A stretch of 64,000 nucleotides of DNA from Pseudomonas sp. PD9R. GTDB lineage: Bacteria; Pseudomonadota; Gammaproteobacteria; Pseudomonadales; Pseudomonadaceae. Location of the stretch: positions 141,545 through 205,544 of the forward strand of contig NZ_JAHTMR010000009.1 of NCBI RefSeq assembly GCF_019200975.1. The letters are read 5' to 3'. The position numbers and the translations under genes were made by a program. Under the pieces are notes generated by a model, which had not been told where the DNA came from, did not search any database, and worked only from the letters and a program-made list of their open reading frames with translations. Shown one piece after another: positions 24,831 through 33,715 of this stretch. Position 1 is the stretch's first letter. Each line of letters begins with the position of its first letter.

Positions 24831-25739
24831 ATGAGTTCTGTTGCTGTGTTCAGCAAGGCCTCGCCGTTCGATGCATTGCAACGCTGGCTCCCAAAACTGG
24901 TGCTGGCGCCGAGCATGTTCATCGTTCTGGTGGGCTTCTATGGCTATATCCTCTGGACATTTGTCCTGTCGTTCACCACGTCGACCTTTCTCCCGACTTA
25001 CAAATGGGCGGGGCTGGCGCAATACGAGCGGCTGTTCGACAACGACCGTTGGTGGGTGGCGAGCAAGAACCTGGCGGTTTTCGGCGGCATGTTTATCGGT
25101 ATCACCCTGGTGATCGGTGTGCTGTTGGCAGTGTTTCTTGATCAGCGCATTCGTCGCGAAGGTTTCATTCGCACCATTTACCTGTACCCGATGGCGCTCT
25201 CGATGATCGTCACCGGTACCGCCTGGAAATGGTTGCTCAACCCAGGCATGGGCCTGGACAAATTGCTGCGTGACTGGGGTTGGGAAGGCTTTCGCCTGGA
25301 CTGGCTGATCGACCCGGATCGCGTGGTGTATTGCCTGGTCATCGCTGCCGTATGGCAAGCCTCGGGCTTCATCATGGCGATGTTCCTCGCCGGCCTGCGT
25401 GGTGTTGATCAATCGATCATCCGTGCCGCGCAGATCGATGGCGCGAGCATGCCGCGGATCTATCTGAAAGTGGTGTTGCCGAGCCTGCGCCCAGTGTTCT
25501 TCAGCGCGGTAATGATCCTCGCCCACATCGCGATCAAGAGTTTCGACCTGGTGGCGGCAATGACTGCCGGTGGCCCGGGTTATTCCTCCGACCTGCCTGC
25601 GATGTTCATGTATTCCTTCACCTTCAGTCGCGGCCAGATGGGCATGGGCTCGGCCAGTGCGATTCTGATGCTCGGTGCGATTCTCGCAATCATCGTGCCT
25701 TACCTGTACTCCGAGCTGAGGACCAAGCGCCATGACTAG
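24831..25739 (+). CDS. gtsB: Glucose ABC transporter permease GtsB
   Basis: One of the two membrane subunits of the glucose importer (MalF/UgpA class). The 302 residues contain about six membrane segments, starting with LVLAPSMFIVLVGFYGYILW. The cytoplasmic EAA loop is RAAQIDGASMPRIYLKVVLP, which contacts the ATPase GtsD. Its stop overlaps the gtsC start by 8 bases, indicating coupled translation. The family and the gene order gtsABCD are diagnostic in Pseudomonas. Confidence 0.95.
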   Translation: MSSVAVFSKASPFDALQRWLPKLVLAPSMFIVLVGFYGYILWTFVLSFTTSTFLPTYKWAGLAQYERLFDNDRWWVASKNLAVFGGMFIGITLVIGVLLAVFLDQRIRREGFIRTIYLYPMALSMIVTGTAWKWLLNPGMGLDKLLRDWGWEGFRLDWLIDPDRVVYCLVIAAVWQASGFIMAMFLAGLRGVDQSIIRAAQIDGASMPRIYLKVVLPSLRPVFFSAVMILAHIAIKSFDLVAAMTAGGPGYSSDLPAMFMYSFTFSRGQMGMGSASAILMLGAILAIIVPYLYSELRTKRHD

Positions 25740-26577
25740 TTTCGCTGCCAAACCTTCCATCAGCCTGAGTCGCATCGCGATCTACGCCGTACTGATCCTC
25801 GCCGTATTTCTTTACCTGATACCGCTGGTGGTCATGCTGTTGACCAGCTTCAAGACGCCGGAAGACATCAATACCGGCAACCTGCTGAGTTGGCCAACCG
25901 TGGTCAGCGGCATTGGCTGGATCAAGGCCTGGGCCACGGTCGACGGGTATTTCTGGAACTCGATCAAGATCACCGTCCCGGCGGTGCTGATTTCCACTGC
26001 CATCGGTGCACTGAACGGCTATGTGCTGTCGATGTGGCGCTTTCGCGGGTCGCAATTGTTCTTCGGCCTGCTGCTGTTCGGTTGCTTCCTGCCGTTCCAG
26101 ACCGTCCTGCTGCCGGCCTCGTTCACGCTCGGCAAGATGGGCCTGGCCAGCACCACCACGGGCTTGGTATTCGTGCACGTGGTCTACGGCCTGGCGTTTA
26201 CCACGCTGTTTTTCCGCAACTACTACGTCAGCTTTCCCGATGCACTGGTGAAAGCGGCGCGGCTGGATGGCGCAGGTTTCTTCACCATCTTCCGCTTGAT
26301 CATCCTGCCGATGTCCACCCCGATCATCATGGTCTGCCTGATCTGGCAGTTCACCCAGATCTGGAACGACTTTCTGTTCGGCGTGGTGTTCTCCAGCGGT
26401 GATTCGCAACCCATCACCGTGGCGCTGAACAACTTGGTCAACACCAGTACCGGGGCCAAGGAATACAACGTTGATATGGCGGCGGCGATGATCGCCGGGC
26501 TGCCGACCCTGCTGGTCTATGTGGTCGCAGGCAAGTATTTCGTGCGCGGGCTGACGGCCGGCGCAGTCAAGGGGTAA
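25732..26577 (+). CDS. gtsC: Glucose ABC transporter permease GtsC
   Basis: The second membrane subunit (MalG/UgpE class), 281 residues with about six membrane segments (first IAIYAVLILAVFLYLIPLVV). The EAA loop is VKAARLDGAGFFTIFRLIIL. The protein ends KYFVRGLTAGAVKG, typical of MalG-type permeases. It overlaps gtsB at the 5' end and lies 2 bases from gtsD at the 3' end, so the three form one tightly packed unit. Confidence 0.95.
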   Translation: MTSFAAKPSISLSRIAIYAVLILAVFLYLIPLVVMLLTSFKTPEDINTGNLLSWPTVVSGIGWIKAWATVDGYFWNSIKITVPAVLISTAIGALNGYVLSMWRFRGSQLFFGLLLFGCFLPFQTVLLPASFTLGKMGLASTTTGLVFVHVVYGLAFTTLFFRNYYVSFPDALVKAARLDGAGFFTIFRLIILPMSTPIIMVCLIWQFTQIWNDFLFGVVFSSGDSQPITVALNNLVNTSTGAKEYNVDMAAAMIAGLPTLLVYVVAGKYFVRGLTAGAVKG

Positions 26578-26579
26578 TC

Positions 26580-27740
26580 ATGGCAACGCTCGAAATTCGT
26601 AACGTAAACAAGACCTACGGCCCAGGCCTGCCGGACACCCTCAAGGACATCGATCTGTCGATCAAAGACGGTGAGTTCCTGATTCTTGTCGGACCTTCGG
26701 GTTGCGGCAAATCGACCCTGATGAACTGCATCGCCGGCCTGGAAACCATCACTGGCGGCGCGATCATGATCGATGACCAGGACGTCAGCGGCATGAGCCC
26801 GAAAGATCGCGACATCGCCATGGTGTTCCAGTCCTACGCGCTGTACCCGACCATGAGCGTGCGCGAGAACATCGCGTTCGGCTTGAAGATTCGCAAAATG
26901 CCGGCTGCCGAAATCGACGAAGAAGTCGCTCGCGTCGCCAAGCTGTTGCAGATCGAACACCTGCTCAACCGCAAACCCGGCCAGCTTTCTGGCGGTCAGC
27001 AACAGCGCGTGGCAATGGGCCGTGCGTTGGCGCGGCGGCCGAAGATTTACCTGTTCGACGAACCGCTGTCCAACCTCGACGCCAAGCTGCGGGTCGAGAT
27101 GCGCACCGAAATGAAACTGATGCACCAGCGCCTGAAAACCACCACGGTCTACGTGACCCACGACCAGATCGAAGCGATGACCCTGGGCGACAAAGTGGCG
27201 GTGATGAAGGACGGGATCATTCAACAATTCGGTACGCCGAAACAGATCTACAACGACCCGGCCAACCTGTTCGTGGCGAGCTTCATCGGCTCGCCGCCGA
27301 TGAACTTCATCCCGCTGCGTCTACAGCGCAAAGAGGGGCGTCTGCTGGCGCTGCTCGACAGCGGCCAGGCCCGTTGCGAATTGCCGCTGGGCATGCAGGA
27401 CGCCGGTCTGGAAGACCGCGAAGTGATCCTCGGCATGCGTCCGGAGCAGATCGTTCTGGCGAACGGCGAAGCCAACGGTTTGCCGAGCATACGCGCCGAA
27501 GTCCAGGTCACGGAACCGACCGGGCCGGACACCTTGGTATTCGTCAATCTCAACGACACCAAAGTCTGCTGCCGCCTGGCACCGGATGTCGCACCGGCCG
27601 TGGGCGAGACCCTGACGCTGCAATTCGATCCGTCAAAAGTGCTGTTGTTCGACGCCAAGACCGGTGAACGCCTGGGGGCTGCCGGCCGACCACAAACTGA
27701 AGCTCACGCTGCCAACGTAGCGCAATTCAAGGGCCGCTAA
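26580..27740 (+). CDS. gtsD: Glucose ABC transporter ATPase GtsD
   Basis: The ATP-hydrolysing subunit of the importer, of the MalK/UgpC subfamily with 386 residues. Walker A is GPSGCGKST, the Q loop is VFQSYALYPTMSV, the ABC signature LSGGQQQR, Walker B KIYLFDEPL, and the switch His is in VYVTHDQ. A C-terminal regulatory OB-type domain occupies about 235-386 (ILGMRPEQIVLA). MalK-type ATPases often serve more than one importer. A REPIN separates it from oprB. Confidence 0.95.
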   Translation: MATLEIRNVNKTYGPGLPDTLKDIDLSIKDGEFLILVGPSGCGKSTLMNCIAGLETITGGAIMIDDQDVSGMSPKDRDIAMVFQSYALYPTMSVRENIAFGLKIRKMPAAEIDEEVARVAKLLQIEHLLNRKPGQLSGGQQQRVAMGRALARRPKIYLFDEPLSNLDAKLRVEMRTEMKLMHQRLKTTTVYVTHDQIEAMTLGDKVAVMKDGIIQQFGTPKQIYNDPANLFVASFIGSPPMNFIPLRLQRKEGRLLALLDSGQARCELPLGMQDAGLEDREVILGMRPEQIVLANGEANGLPSIRAEVQVTEPTGPDTLVFVNLNDTKVCCRLAPDVAPAVGETLTLQFDPSKVLLFDAKTGERLGAAGRPQTEAHAANVAQFKGR

Positions 27741-27751
27741 AGATCAAAAAC

Positions 27752-27833
27752 TGTAGGAGCGAGCCTGCTTGCGATGGAGTGTCAGTTGAAACCGACGTGG
27801 CTGATACACCATCGCGAGCAGGCTCGCTCCTGC
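27752..27833. repeat. REPIN between gtsD and oprB
   Basis: An inverted pair of the GAGCGAGCCTGCTTGCGA class with a 34-base spacer. Confidence 0.88.
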
Positions 27834-27902
27834 AAGGGGGAATCCGTGACGGACGGCCTGTCGCCCGCCACAACCGCTGTAACCGCGTTAGGCATAGAAG
27901 TT

Positions 27903-27915
27903 AATAACAATAAAA
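27903..27915 (+). promoter_or_regulatory. A-rich Crc/Hfq-type motif at the oprB start
   Basis: AATAACAATAAAA lies immediately before the GAGG ribosome site of oprB, matching AAnAAnAA. Confidence 0.5.
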
Positions 27916-27928
27916 CGAGGATGTAGGG

Positions 27929-29275
27929 ATGAAGAAGAACAACAACGCTCAGCTTATCTGCCAGCTATCAGCCATTGCGGCAATGATGCTGGCCGGTAGT
28001 GTGCACGCGGCTGACGCGTTCAGCGCCGATTCCGAGTGGATGACCGGGGATTGGGGCGGCGAGCGGACCAAGCTGATCGAGCAAGGCATCGACATCAAGA
28101 TGGACTACGTCGGTGAAGTGGGCGGCAACCTCCACGGCGGCTTCAACGATGACAAGACTGCACGTTACGCAGACCAGTTCGGCCTGGGGGCGGCGCTGGA
28201 CCTGCAAAAATTGCTCGGCTGGGATAACACCCAGGCCAAGATCCAGCTCACCAACCGTAACGGTGAGAACATCTCCAATGATCGCGTCGGCGACCCGCGT
28301 GCCGGCACCTTGAGTTCTTCCCAGGAAGTCTACGGTCGTGGCCACATGGTCCGTCTGACCCAGCTGTGGATCAAGCATCAGTTCTTCGACAATAAACTCG
28401 ACGTCAAGGCCGGTTACTTCGGCGAAGGCGAAGACTTCAACACCTTCCCTTGCGAGTTCCAGAACCTGGCATTCTGCGGTTCCCAAGTGGGTAACTGGGC
28501 GACCAACATCTGGTACAACTGGCCAATCAGCCAGGCCGCGATCCGCGTGAAGTACAACATCTCGCCTGAGTGGTATGCGCAGATCGGCGCTTACAACCAG
28601 AACCCGTCGCAACTGGAACACGGCAACGGCTTCAAGCTTAGCGGCAGTGGTACGGCTGGCACCGTGTTGCCGGTCGAGTTGGTCTGGTTGCCTAACCCTA
28701 ACAACCTGCCGGGCGAATACCGTGTCGGTTATTACAAAAGCACCGCCGACGCCAATGACGTGTTGAAAGACGACAACGGCAACGATGCGGCAACCACCGG
28801 CAACGCCTACCGTAGCCACAACAGCAAGCACGGCTACTGGTTCGTCGCGCAACAGCAACTCACCAGCCATAACGGTGACGCTACTCGCGGCCTGAACATC
28901 GCTGCCAACGCCACTTTCCACGACAAGGACACCAACGTCGTCGACAACTACCAGTCGTTGATGTTTGTGTACAAAGGGCCGTTCGACGCGCGTCCGAAAG
29001 ATGACGTCGGTATCGGTTTTGCTCGTATCCATGTCAACGATGACGTGAAGAAAAACGCCGAGGCGGTCAACGCTGCCAATGGTGTTACCGAGTACGAAGA
29101 TCCATTGTTCTCGCCGCTGCGTACCACTGAATACAACTACGAGCTCAACTACGGCTTCCACGTTACCAACTGGCTGACCGTGCGTCCTAACCTGCAATAC
29201 GTCACTCACCCAGGTGGTGTTGATGAAGTCGACAACGCGCTGGTGGCCGGCCTGAAAATTCAGTCGGTGTTCTAA
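27929..29275 (+). CDS. oprB: Carbohydrate-selective porin OprB
   Basis: The outer membrane channel for glucose and related sugars, expressed with the gts importer. The 448 residues begin with a signal peptide (about 1-27, ending VHA). The mature N-terminus SEWMTGDWGGERTKLIEQGI is the OprB signature. The rest is a beta-barrel pattern with many aromatic and glycine alternations (AAIRVKYNISPEWYAQIGAYNQ), ending in a C-terminal phenylalanine as is usual for outer membrane proteins. Two cysteines occur close together (FPCEFQNLAFCGS). A strong terminator follows. Confidence 0.95.
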   Translation: MKKNNNAQLICQLSAIAAMMLAGSVHAADAFSADSEWMTGDWGGERTKLIEQGIDIKMDYVGEVGGNLHGGFNDDKTARYADQFGLGAALDLQKLLGWDNTQAKIQLTNRNGENISNDRVGDPRAGTLSSSQEVYGRGHMVRLTQLWIKHQFFDNKLDVKAGYFGEGEDFNTFPCEFQNLAFCGSQVGNWATNIWYNWPISQAAIRVKYNISPEWYAQIGAYNQNPSQLEHGNGFKLSGSGTAGTVLPVELVWLPNPNNLPGEYRVGYYKSTADANDVLKDDNGNDAATTGNAYRSHNSKHGYWFVAQQQLTSHNGDATRGLNIAANATFHDKDTNVVDNYQSLMFVYKGPFDARPKDDVGIGFARIHVNDDVKKNAEAVNAANGVTEYEDPLFSPLRTTEYNYELNYGFHVTNWLTVRPNLQYVTHPGGVDEVDNALVAGLKIQSVF

Positions 29276-29313
29276 CGCGACTGCGATAAGCTCCTCTCTA
29301 TGTGCGCATATTT

Positions 29314-29343
29314 GCGGACAGCCAAGGCTGTCCGCTTTTTTTT
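29314..29343 (+). terminator. Rho-independent terminator after oprB
   Basis: A perfect 10-bp stem GCGGACAGCC / GGCTGTCCGC with an AA loop, followed by eight T residues. Confidence 0.95.
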
Positions 29344-29377
29344 GGGGCGAGCGAAGTGGATCATTGCCGGGCGCTTT

Positions 29378-29408
29378 TGTGGCGAGGGAGCAAGCTCCAT
29401 CGCCACAA
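29378..29408. repeat. Short palindrome of the TGTGGCGAGGGAGC repeat class
   Basis: TTGTGGCGAGGGAGCAAGCT folds with CCATCGCCACAA. It belongs to a third repeat class, also seen at 40731-40824. Confidence 0.75.
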
Positions 29409-29471
29409 AATGAAGACTGCGCAAACTGTTTGGATTGATGAGTACCCCCATGATTTTCAGGACCGTGGCAC

Positions 29472-30326
29472 ATGCTTGAGCATCCGCTACAACGCTTCTT
29501 CAAATCCTTGCGCGAGCGACCTGTGTTTGCATGGGAGCGCTATCAGAAGCGCGACGTGTTGGTGATCGATCATCCGCTGTGTCAGGCGGTGTTCAGTCGT
29601 CAAGGCGCGCAGTTGCTGCACTTCCAGCCCCAAGGCCAGAAACCATGGCTATGGTGCGCGGCGAAGTGGCCGCAGGTGGGGGCGATTCGTGGCGGCGTGC
29701 CGGTGTGCTGGCCGTGGTATGGCCGGCATCCGAGCGAAAATGCCTGGCCATCCCATGGCTGGGCACGTTTGCTCGACTGGAAACTGATCGACAGCAGCAG
29801 CGATGACGACGGCGTGCGGTTGCACTGGCAACTGCAGCTGTGTGACTGGCAAGTGGACCTGCATGCGCACCTCGGTGAACGTATGGATTTGCGCCTGAGC
29901 ACCGAGCATCAGGACAGCCTGCCCTGCCAATTGAGCCAGGCGTTGCACGCTTACTGGCGTATTGGTGACGTTGCTGAGGTAGCGCTGTCTGGGCTCGAAG
30001 GCGCGCAAGGTTACGACCAGTTGAACCGGAAAATTTGTCAGCAGGAGGGCGAGTTGCGTGTGGATGGCGGCTGTCAGCGGGTGTTCCAGCATGATGGCGA
30101 ATTGCAGCTCAATGACCACGCCTGGCAGCGGGCGTTGTGTATTGATACCGGCGACACGGCGGACACGGTGGTCTGGCATCCCGGTTCGCGGCCGTTGTTG
30201 GGCGTAACCTGGAATGAGGTGAACGAGTTTGTCTGTGTGGAAGCGGCGAGTGGCGGCACGGACAGTTTGAGCCTGGCGCCGGGGCAGAAGGCGCATTTGA
30301 GTTTGCAGGCGCGGGTTGGCGTTTGA
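29472..30326 (+). CDS. D-hexose-6-phosphate mutarotase (YeaD type)
   Basis: An aldose-1-epimerase-fold enzyme that interconverts the anomers of glucose-6-phosphate, speeding entry into Zwf. The 284 residues show the class motif PVCWPWYGRHPSENAWPSHGWARLLDW near 78-104 and HAYWRIGDVAEVALSGLEG near 161. ATG 29472 follows AGGACC. It lies between oprB and hexR in the glucose block, consistent with a role on hexose phosphates. It converges on hexR, with a REPIN in the gap. Confidence 0.9.
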   Translation: MLEHPLQRFFKSLRERPVFAWERYQKRDVLVIDHPLCQAVFSRQGAQLLHFQPQGQKPWLWCAAKWPQVGAIRGGVPVCWPWYGRHPSENAWPSHGWARLLDWKLIDSSSDDDGVRLHWQLQLCDWQVDLHAHLGERMDLRLSTEHQDSLPCQLSQALHAYWRIGDVAEVALSGLEGAQGYDQLNRKICQQEGELRVDGGCQRVFQHDGELQLNDHAWQRALCIDTGDTADTVVWHPGSRPLLGVTWNEVNEFVCVEAASGGTDSLSLAPGQKAHLSLQARVGV

Positions 30327-30330
30327 TTGA

Positions 30331-30427
30331 AGATCAAGAGATCGCAGCCTCGTTGCACTCGACAGCTCCTACACGGGATAGCGTTCACCTGTAGGAGCTG
30401 TCGAGTGCAACGAGGCTGCGATCTTTT
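30331..30427. repeat. REPIN with divergent core (GTTGCACTCGACA)
   Basis: The ends are standard (GATCGCAGCC..GGAGCTGTCGAG) but the loop-proximal core reads CGTTGCACTCGACAG in both arms. This suggests that both arms changed together. Confidence 0.88.
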
Positions 30428-30439
30428 CAGCAAAACAAC

Positions 30440-31309
30440 TTAATTAAACTCATCCCCAACCGGATACCGGCTGGCATTCAAGCTCTCTTTGATCTTGCGC
30501 AAATGCGGCTGGAAATCCACGCCCCGGCGCAAGGTCATGCCGGTGGCGAGCACGTCCAGCACGGTCAATTGAATGATCCGCGAGGTCATCGGCATGTAGA
30601 TGTCGGTGTCTTCCGGCAGCGGAATATTCAGGCTCAGGGTACTGGCCTTGGCCAACGGTGAGTTTTCGGCGGTCAGACCGAGTACCGATGCGCCATTTTC
30701 CCGAGCGATGCGCGCCACTTCCACCAGTTCGCGGGTGCGCCCGGTGTAGGAAATGATCACGAACAATTCGCCGGTGTGCGCTACCGAAGCGATCATGCGC
30801 TGCATCAGCACATCGGCATGGGCGGTCACGGCCAGGTTGAAACGGAAGAATTTGTGTTGTGCATCCAGGGCCACCGGGGCCGAGGCACCGAGGCCGAAGA
30901 AGTGGATCTGCCGGGCCTGGATCAACAGGTCGACGGCGCGGCTGATCAGGTTCGGGTCCAGTGCCTGCAACGCACTGTCCAGCGAGGCGATGGCGCTGCC
31001 GAAAATCTTCTTGGTATAGGCTTCCGGATTATCGTCGGCTTCGACCGCGCGGCTGACATACGCCGCGCCGCTGGCCAGGCTTTGCGCCAGTTGCAACTTG
31101 AGTTCCGGGTAGCCACTGACGCCGAATGAACGGCAGAAACGGTTGACCGTCGGTTCACTGACCGAAGCGGCCTGCGCGAGGGCGGCGATGCTGAAGCGAG
31201 TGGCCTGCTGTGGATTGAGCAGGATCACTTCGGCGACTTTGCGTTCGGCCTTGTTCAGCTCTTCAAGGCGACTCTGGATCTGTTCCAGTAAATTTCGCAC
31301 GCGGTCCAT
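30440..31309 (-). CDS. hexR: Transcriptional repressor HexR (RpiR family)
   Basis: The repressor of zwf-pgl-eda, edd-glk and gap in Pseudomonas; KDPG releases it from DNA. The 289 residues contain an N-terminal helix-turn-helix of the RpiR type (about 1-77, FSIAALAQAASVSEPTVNRFCRSFG). A SIS sugar-phosphate domain follows (about 125-265, ARQIHFFGLGASAPVALDAQHKFFR and VIISYTGRTRELVEVARIA). AAGGAAA precedes the ATG. It diverges from zwf over a 219-base region with a degenerate HexR box. Confidence 0.96.
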   Translation of the reverse strand: MDRVRNLLEQIQSRLEELNKAERKVAEVILLNPQQATRFSIAALAQAASVSEPTVNRFCRSFGVSGYPELKLQLAQSLASGAAYVSRAVEADDNPEAYTKKIFGSAIASLDSALQALDPNLISRAVDLLIQARQIHFFGLGASAPVALDAQHKFFRFNLAVTAHADVLMQRMIASVAHTGELFVIISYTGRTRELVEVARIARENGASVLGLTAENSPLAKASTLSLNIPLPEDTDIYMPMTSRIIQLTVLDVLATGMTLRRGVDFQPHLRKIKESLNASRYPVGDEFN

Positions 31310-31444
31310 ATGAGTTTCCTTGATTCACCGGCGCCGATAAGCGCGCGGCTAATGCAAAAAGGGCCTTTGATGCGGCCCGTAACGGTGGCCTATCCTACTG
31401 ATGGCTCCGACTGACCACCACTTGGAATCTGTATTTTGCGAAAA

Positions 31445-31463
31445 TGTTGTGGTTATTACTACA
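31445..31463. promoter_or_regulatory. HexR-type operator of zwf/hexR (degenerate)
   Basis: TGTTGT-GGTTATT-ACTACA keeps the left TTGT and spacing of the HexR box, but the right half reads ACTACA instead of ACAA. It lies about 65 bases upstream of the zwf start. Confidence 0.6.
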
Positions 31464-31512
31464 TTTTCCCTTGAGTGATGCCTTGAAAAAAGGTATTTGT
31501 AGCTTAACTTGA

Positions 31513-31526
31513 TAAAAGAACAAACA
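31513..31526 (+). promoter_or_regulatory. A-rich leader motif at zwf
   Basis: TAAAAGAACAAACA lies where the ribosome site of zwf should be; no good Shine-Dalgarno sequence is visible. It resembles the AAnAAnAA motif. Confidence 0.35.
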
Positions 31527-31528
31527 TC

Positions 31529-32998
31529 ATGCCTTCGATTACGGTTGAACCGTGCACCTTCGCCTTGTTCGGCGCCCTTGGCGATCTGGCCTTGCGCAAG
31601 CTGTTTCCTGCCCTTTATCAGCTTGATGGCGCAGGCCTGTTGCACGAGGACACGCGGATCATCGCGCTGGCCCGTGAGGCTGGCAGCGAGCAGGAGCATC
31701 TGGCTTTCATCGCTTCCGAACTGCGCCGCTATGTCGGTGCCAAAGAACTGGACGAAGCCGTGGTCGAGCGTTTCCTGGCTCGGTTGAGTTACCTGCACGT
31801 CGATTTCCTCAAGTCCGAAGACTATGTGGCTTTGGCCGAGATGGCCGGCAGCGCGCAACGGGTCATTGCTTATTTCGCCACGCCGGCAGCGGTCTACGGT
31901 GCGATTTGCGAAAACCTGGCCAAGGTTGGCCTGGCGGAAAACACCCGTGTGGTACTGGAAAAGCCAATCGGCTCGGACCTGGAGTCTTCGCGCAAGGTCA
32001 ACGACGCGGTGGCGCAGTTCTTCCCGGAAAACCGCACCTATCGCATCGACCATTATCTGGGCAAAGAAACCGTCCAGAACCTGATCGCCCTGCGTTTCGC
32101 CAACAGCCTGTTCGAAACCCAGTGGAACCAGAACTACATCTCCCACGTTGAAATCACCGTGGCCGAAAAGGTCGGGATCGAAGGCCGCTGGGGTTACTTC
32201 GACAAGGCCGGTCAACTGCGGGACATGATCCAGAATCACCTGTTGCAGTTGCTCTGCCTGATCGCCATGGACCCGCCCGCCGACCTGTCCGCCGACAGCA
32301 TCCGCGACGAGAAAGTCAAAGTTCTCAAGGCGCTGGCGCCGATCAGCCCGGAAGGCCTGACCACGCAAGTGGTGCGCGGCCAGTACATCGCCGGTTACAG
32401 CGAAGGCAAGTCGGTGCCGGGTTACCTGGAAGAACCGAACTCCAACACCCAAAGCGACACTGAAACCTTCGTCGCCCTGCGTGCCGATATCCGCAACTGG
32501 CGTTGGGCCGGCGTGCCGTTCTATCTGCGAACCGGCAAGCGCATGCCGCAAAAGCTGTCGCAGATCGTCATCCACTTCAAGGAACCGTCTCACTACATCT
32601 TCGCTCCCGAGCAGCGCCTGCAGATCAGCAACAAGCTGATTATCCGCCTGCAGCCGGACGAAGGCATTTCCTTGCGTGTGATGACCAAAGAACAAGGCCT
32701 GGACAAAGGCATGCAGCTGCGCAGCGGTCCGTTGCAGCTGAATTTTTCCGACACCTGGCGCAGTGCTCGGATTCCCGATGCCTACGAGCGGTTGTTGCTG
32801 GAAGTAATGCGCGGCAATCAGAACCTGTTTGTCCGTAAAGATGAAATCGAAGCCGCGTGGAACTGGTGTGACCAGCTGATCGCCGGGTGGAAAAAATCCG
32901 GTGATGCGCCCAAGCCTTACGCGGCCGGGTCCTGGGGACCGATGAGCTCCATTGCTCTGATCACGCGGGATGGGAGGTCGTGGTATGGCGATATCTGA
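31529..32998 (+). CDS. zwf: Glucose-6-phosphate 1-dehydrogenase
   Basis: The enzyme oxidises glucose-6-phosphate to 6-phosphogluconolactone and generates NADPH, as the entry to the Entner-Doudoroff route. The 489 residues include the coenzyme site TFALFGALGDLALRKLFPALY, where the family normally shows GASGDLA; here the serine is replaced by Leu. The active-site motif RIDHYLGKE and the EKPIGSDLESS segment are also present. The last 14 bases overlap pgl. HexR control is predicted from the upstream region. Other zwf paralogues are common in Pseudomonas; this is the hexR-linked zwf-1 type. Confidence 0.96.
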   Translation: MPSITVEPCTFALFGALGDLALRKLFPALYQLDGAGLLHEDTRIIALAREAGSEQEHLAFIASELRRYVGAKELDEAVVERFLARLSYLHVDFLKSEDYVALAEMAGSAQRVIAYFATPAAVYGAICENLAKVGLAENTRVVLEKPIGSDLESSRKVNDAVAQFFPENRTYRIDHYLGKETVQNLIALRFANSLFETQWNQNYISHVEITVAEKVGIEGRWGYFDKAGQLRDMIQNHLLQLLCLIAMDPPADLSADSIRDEKVKVLKALAPISPEGLTTQVVRGQYIAGYSEGKSVPGYLEEPNSNTQSDTETFVALRADIRNWRWAGVPFYLRTGKRMPQKLSQIVIHFKEPSHYIFAPEQRLQISNKLIIRLQPDEGISLRVMTKEQGLDKGMQLRSGPLQLNFSDTWRSARIPDAYERLLLEVMRGNQNLFVRKDEIEAAWNWCDQLIAGWKKSGDAPKPYAAGSWGPMSSIALITRDGRSWYGDI

Positions 32999-33698
32999 TT
33001 TGAAACTGCCTCAGGGCGTCAGCGTCCGTGAGTTCAAAAGCCCGACGCTGCTGGCCGAAGGCCTGGCGCTGAACGTGGCCAAACAACTGAGCGACGCGAT
33101 TGATGCCCAGGGCACTGCGACGCTCGTAGTGTCGGGTGGGCGCAGCCCGGTAGCGTTTTTCCAGCACCTGGCCAAACAGCCGCTGGACTGGTCGAACGTG
33201 GTGGTCAGCCTGGCTGACGAGCGTTGGGTGCCGGTTGAACATGCCGACAGCAATGCCGGTCTGCTCAAGAAGTATCTGTTGCAAGGCCCGGCGGCCAAGG
33301 CGCAGTTCCTGAGTCTGTACAGCGCCAGCACCAACCTGGAACAGGCGGCTGAACAGGCAGATCGTTTGCTCTCCGAGTTGCCGGTGATCGACGTGCTGAT
33401 TCTGGGAATGGGTGACGACGGCCACACCGCCTCGCTGTTCCCCAACAGCCCGAACCTGACCGAAGCCTTGCAGCCGGACGGCAGTCGTCGCTGCTACCCG
33501 ATGCTGGCACCCAGCGTGCCGCATCAGCGTCTGACCATGAGTCGTGCGCTGCTGGCTTCGGCCAAACACAAAGTTCTATCGATTTCCGGTCAGTCCAAGT
33601 TGACCACCCTGAATACCGCACTGGCCGGTGACGATGTCGCCGCACTGCCGATTCGCGCGTTTTTGCAACCCACGTTAGAGATTTACTGGTGCCCATGA
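32985..33698 (+). CDS. pgl: 6-Phosphogluconolactonase
   Basis: Hydrolyses 6-phosphogluconolactone to 6-phosphogluconate. The 237 residues are standard. Family features are LVVSGGRSPVAFFQHLAKQPLDW, VSLADERWVP and ILGMGDDGHTASLFP. ATG 32985 (MAISDLKLPQ) was chosen because GGGAGG sits 8 bases upstream; it starts inside the end of zwf. The gene is the middle member of zwf-pgl-eda. Confidence 0.95.
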   Translation: MAISDLKLPQGVSVREFKSPTLLAEGLALNVAKQLSDAIDAQGTATLVVSGGRSPVAFFQHLAKQPLDWSNVVVSLADERWVPVEHADSNAGLLKKYLLQGPAAKAQFLSLYSASTNLEQAAEQADRLLSELPVIDVLILGMGDDGHTASLFPNSPNLTEALQPDGSRRCYPMLAPSVPHQRLTMSRALLASAKHKVLSISGQSKLTTLNTALAGDDVAALPIRAFLQPTLEIYWCP

Positions 33699-33715
33699 GC
33701 CAAGGAACAGCCGCT

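Noticed and set aside
27840..27900. A third copy of the 38-bp element upstream of oprB
   Set aside because: GTGAC and TGTAAC are present, but the order and spacing do not match and the CCCTTCGTTAC block is missing.
27968..29503. Minus-strand frame opposite oprB (about 511 codons)
   Set aside because: OprB is unmistakable, and the antisense frame passes through its terminator.
31349..32695. Minus-strand frame opposite zwf
   Set aside because: It covers the hexR-zwf control region and has no protein-like features.
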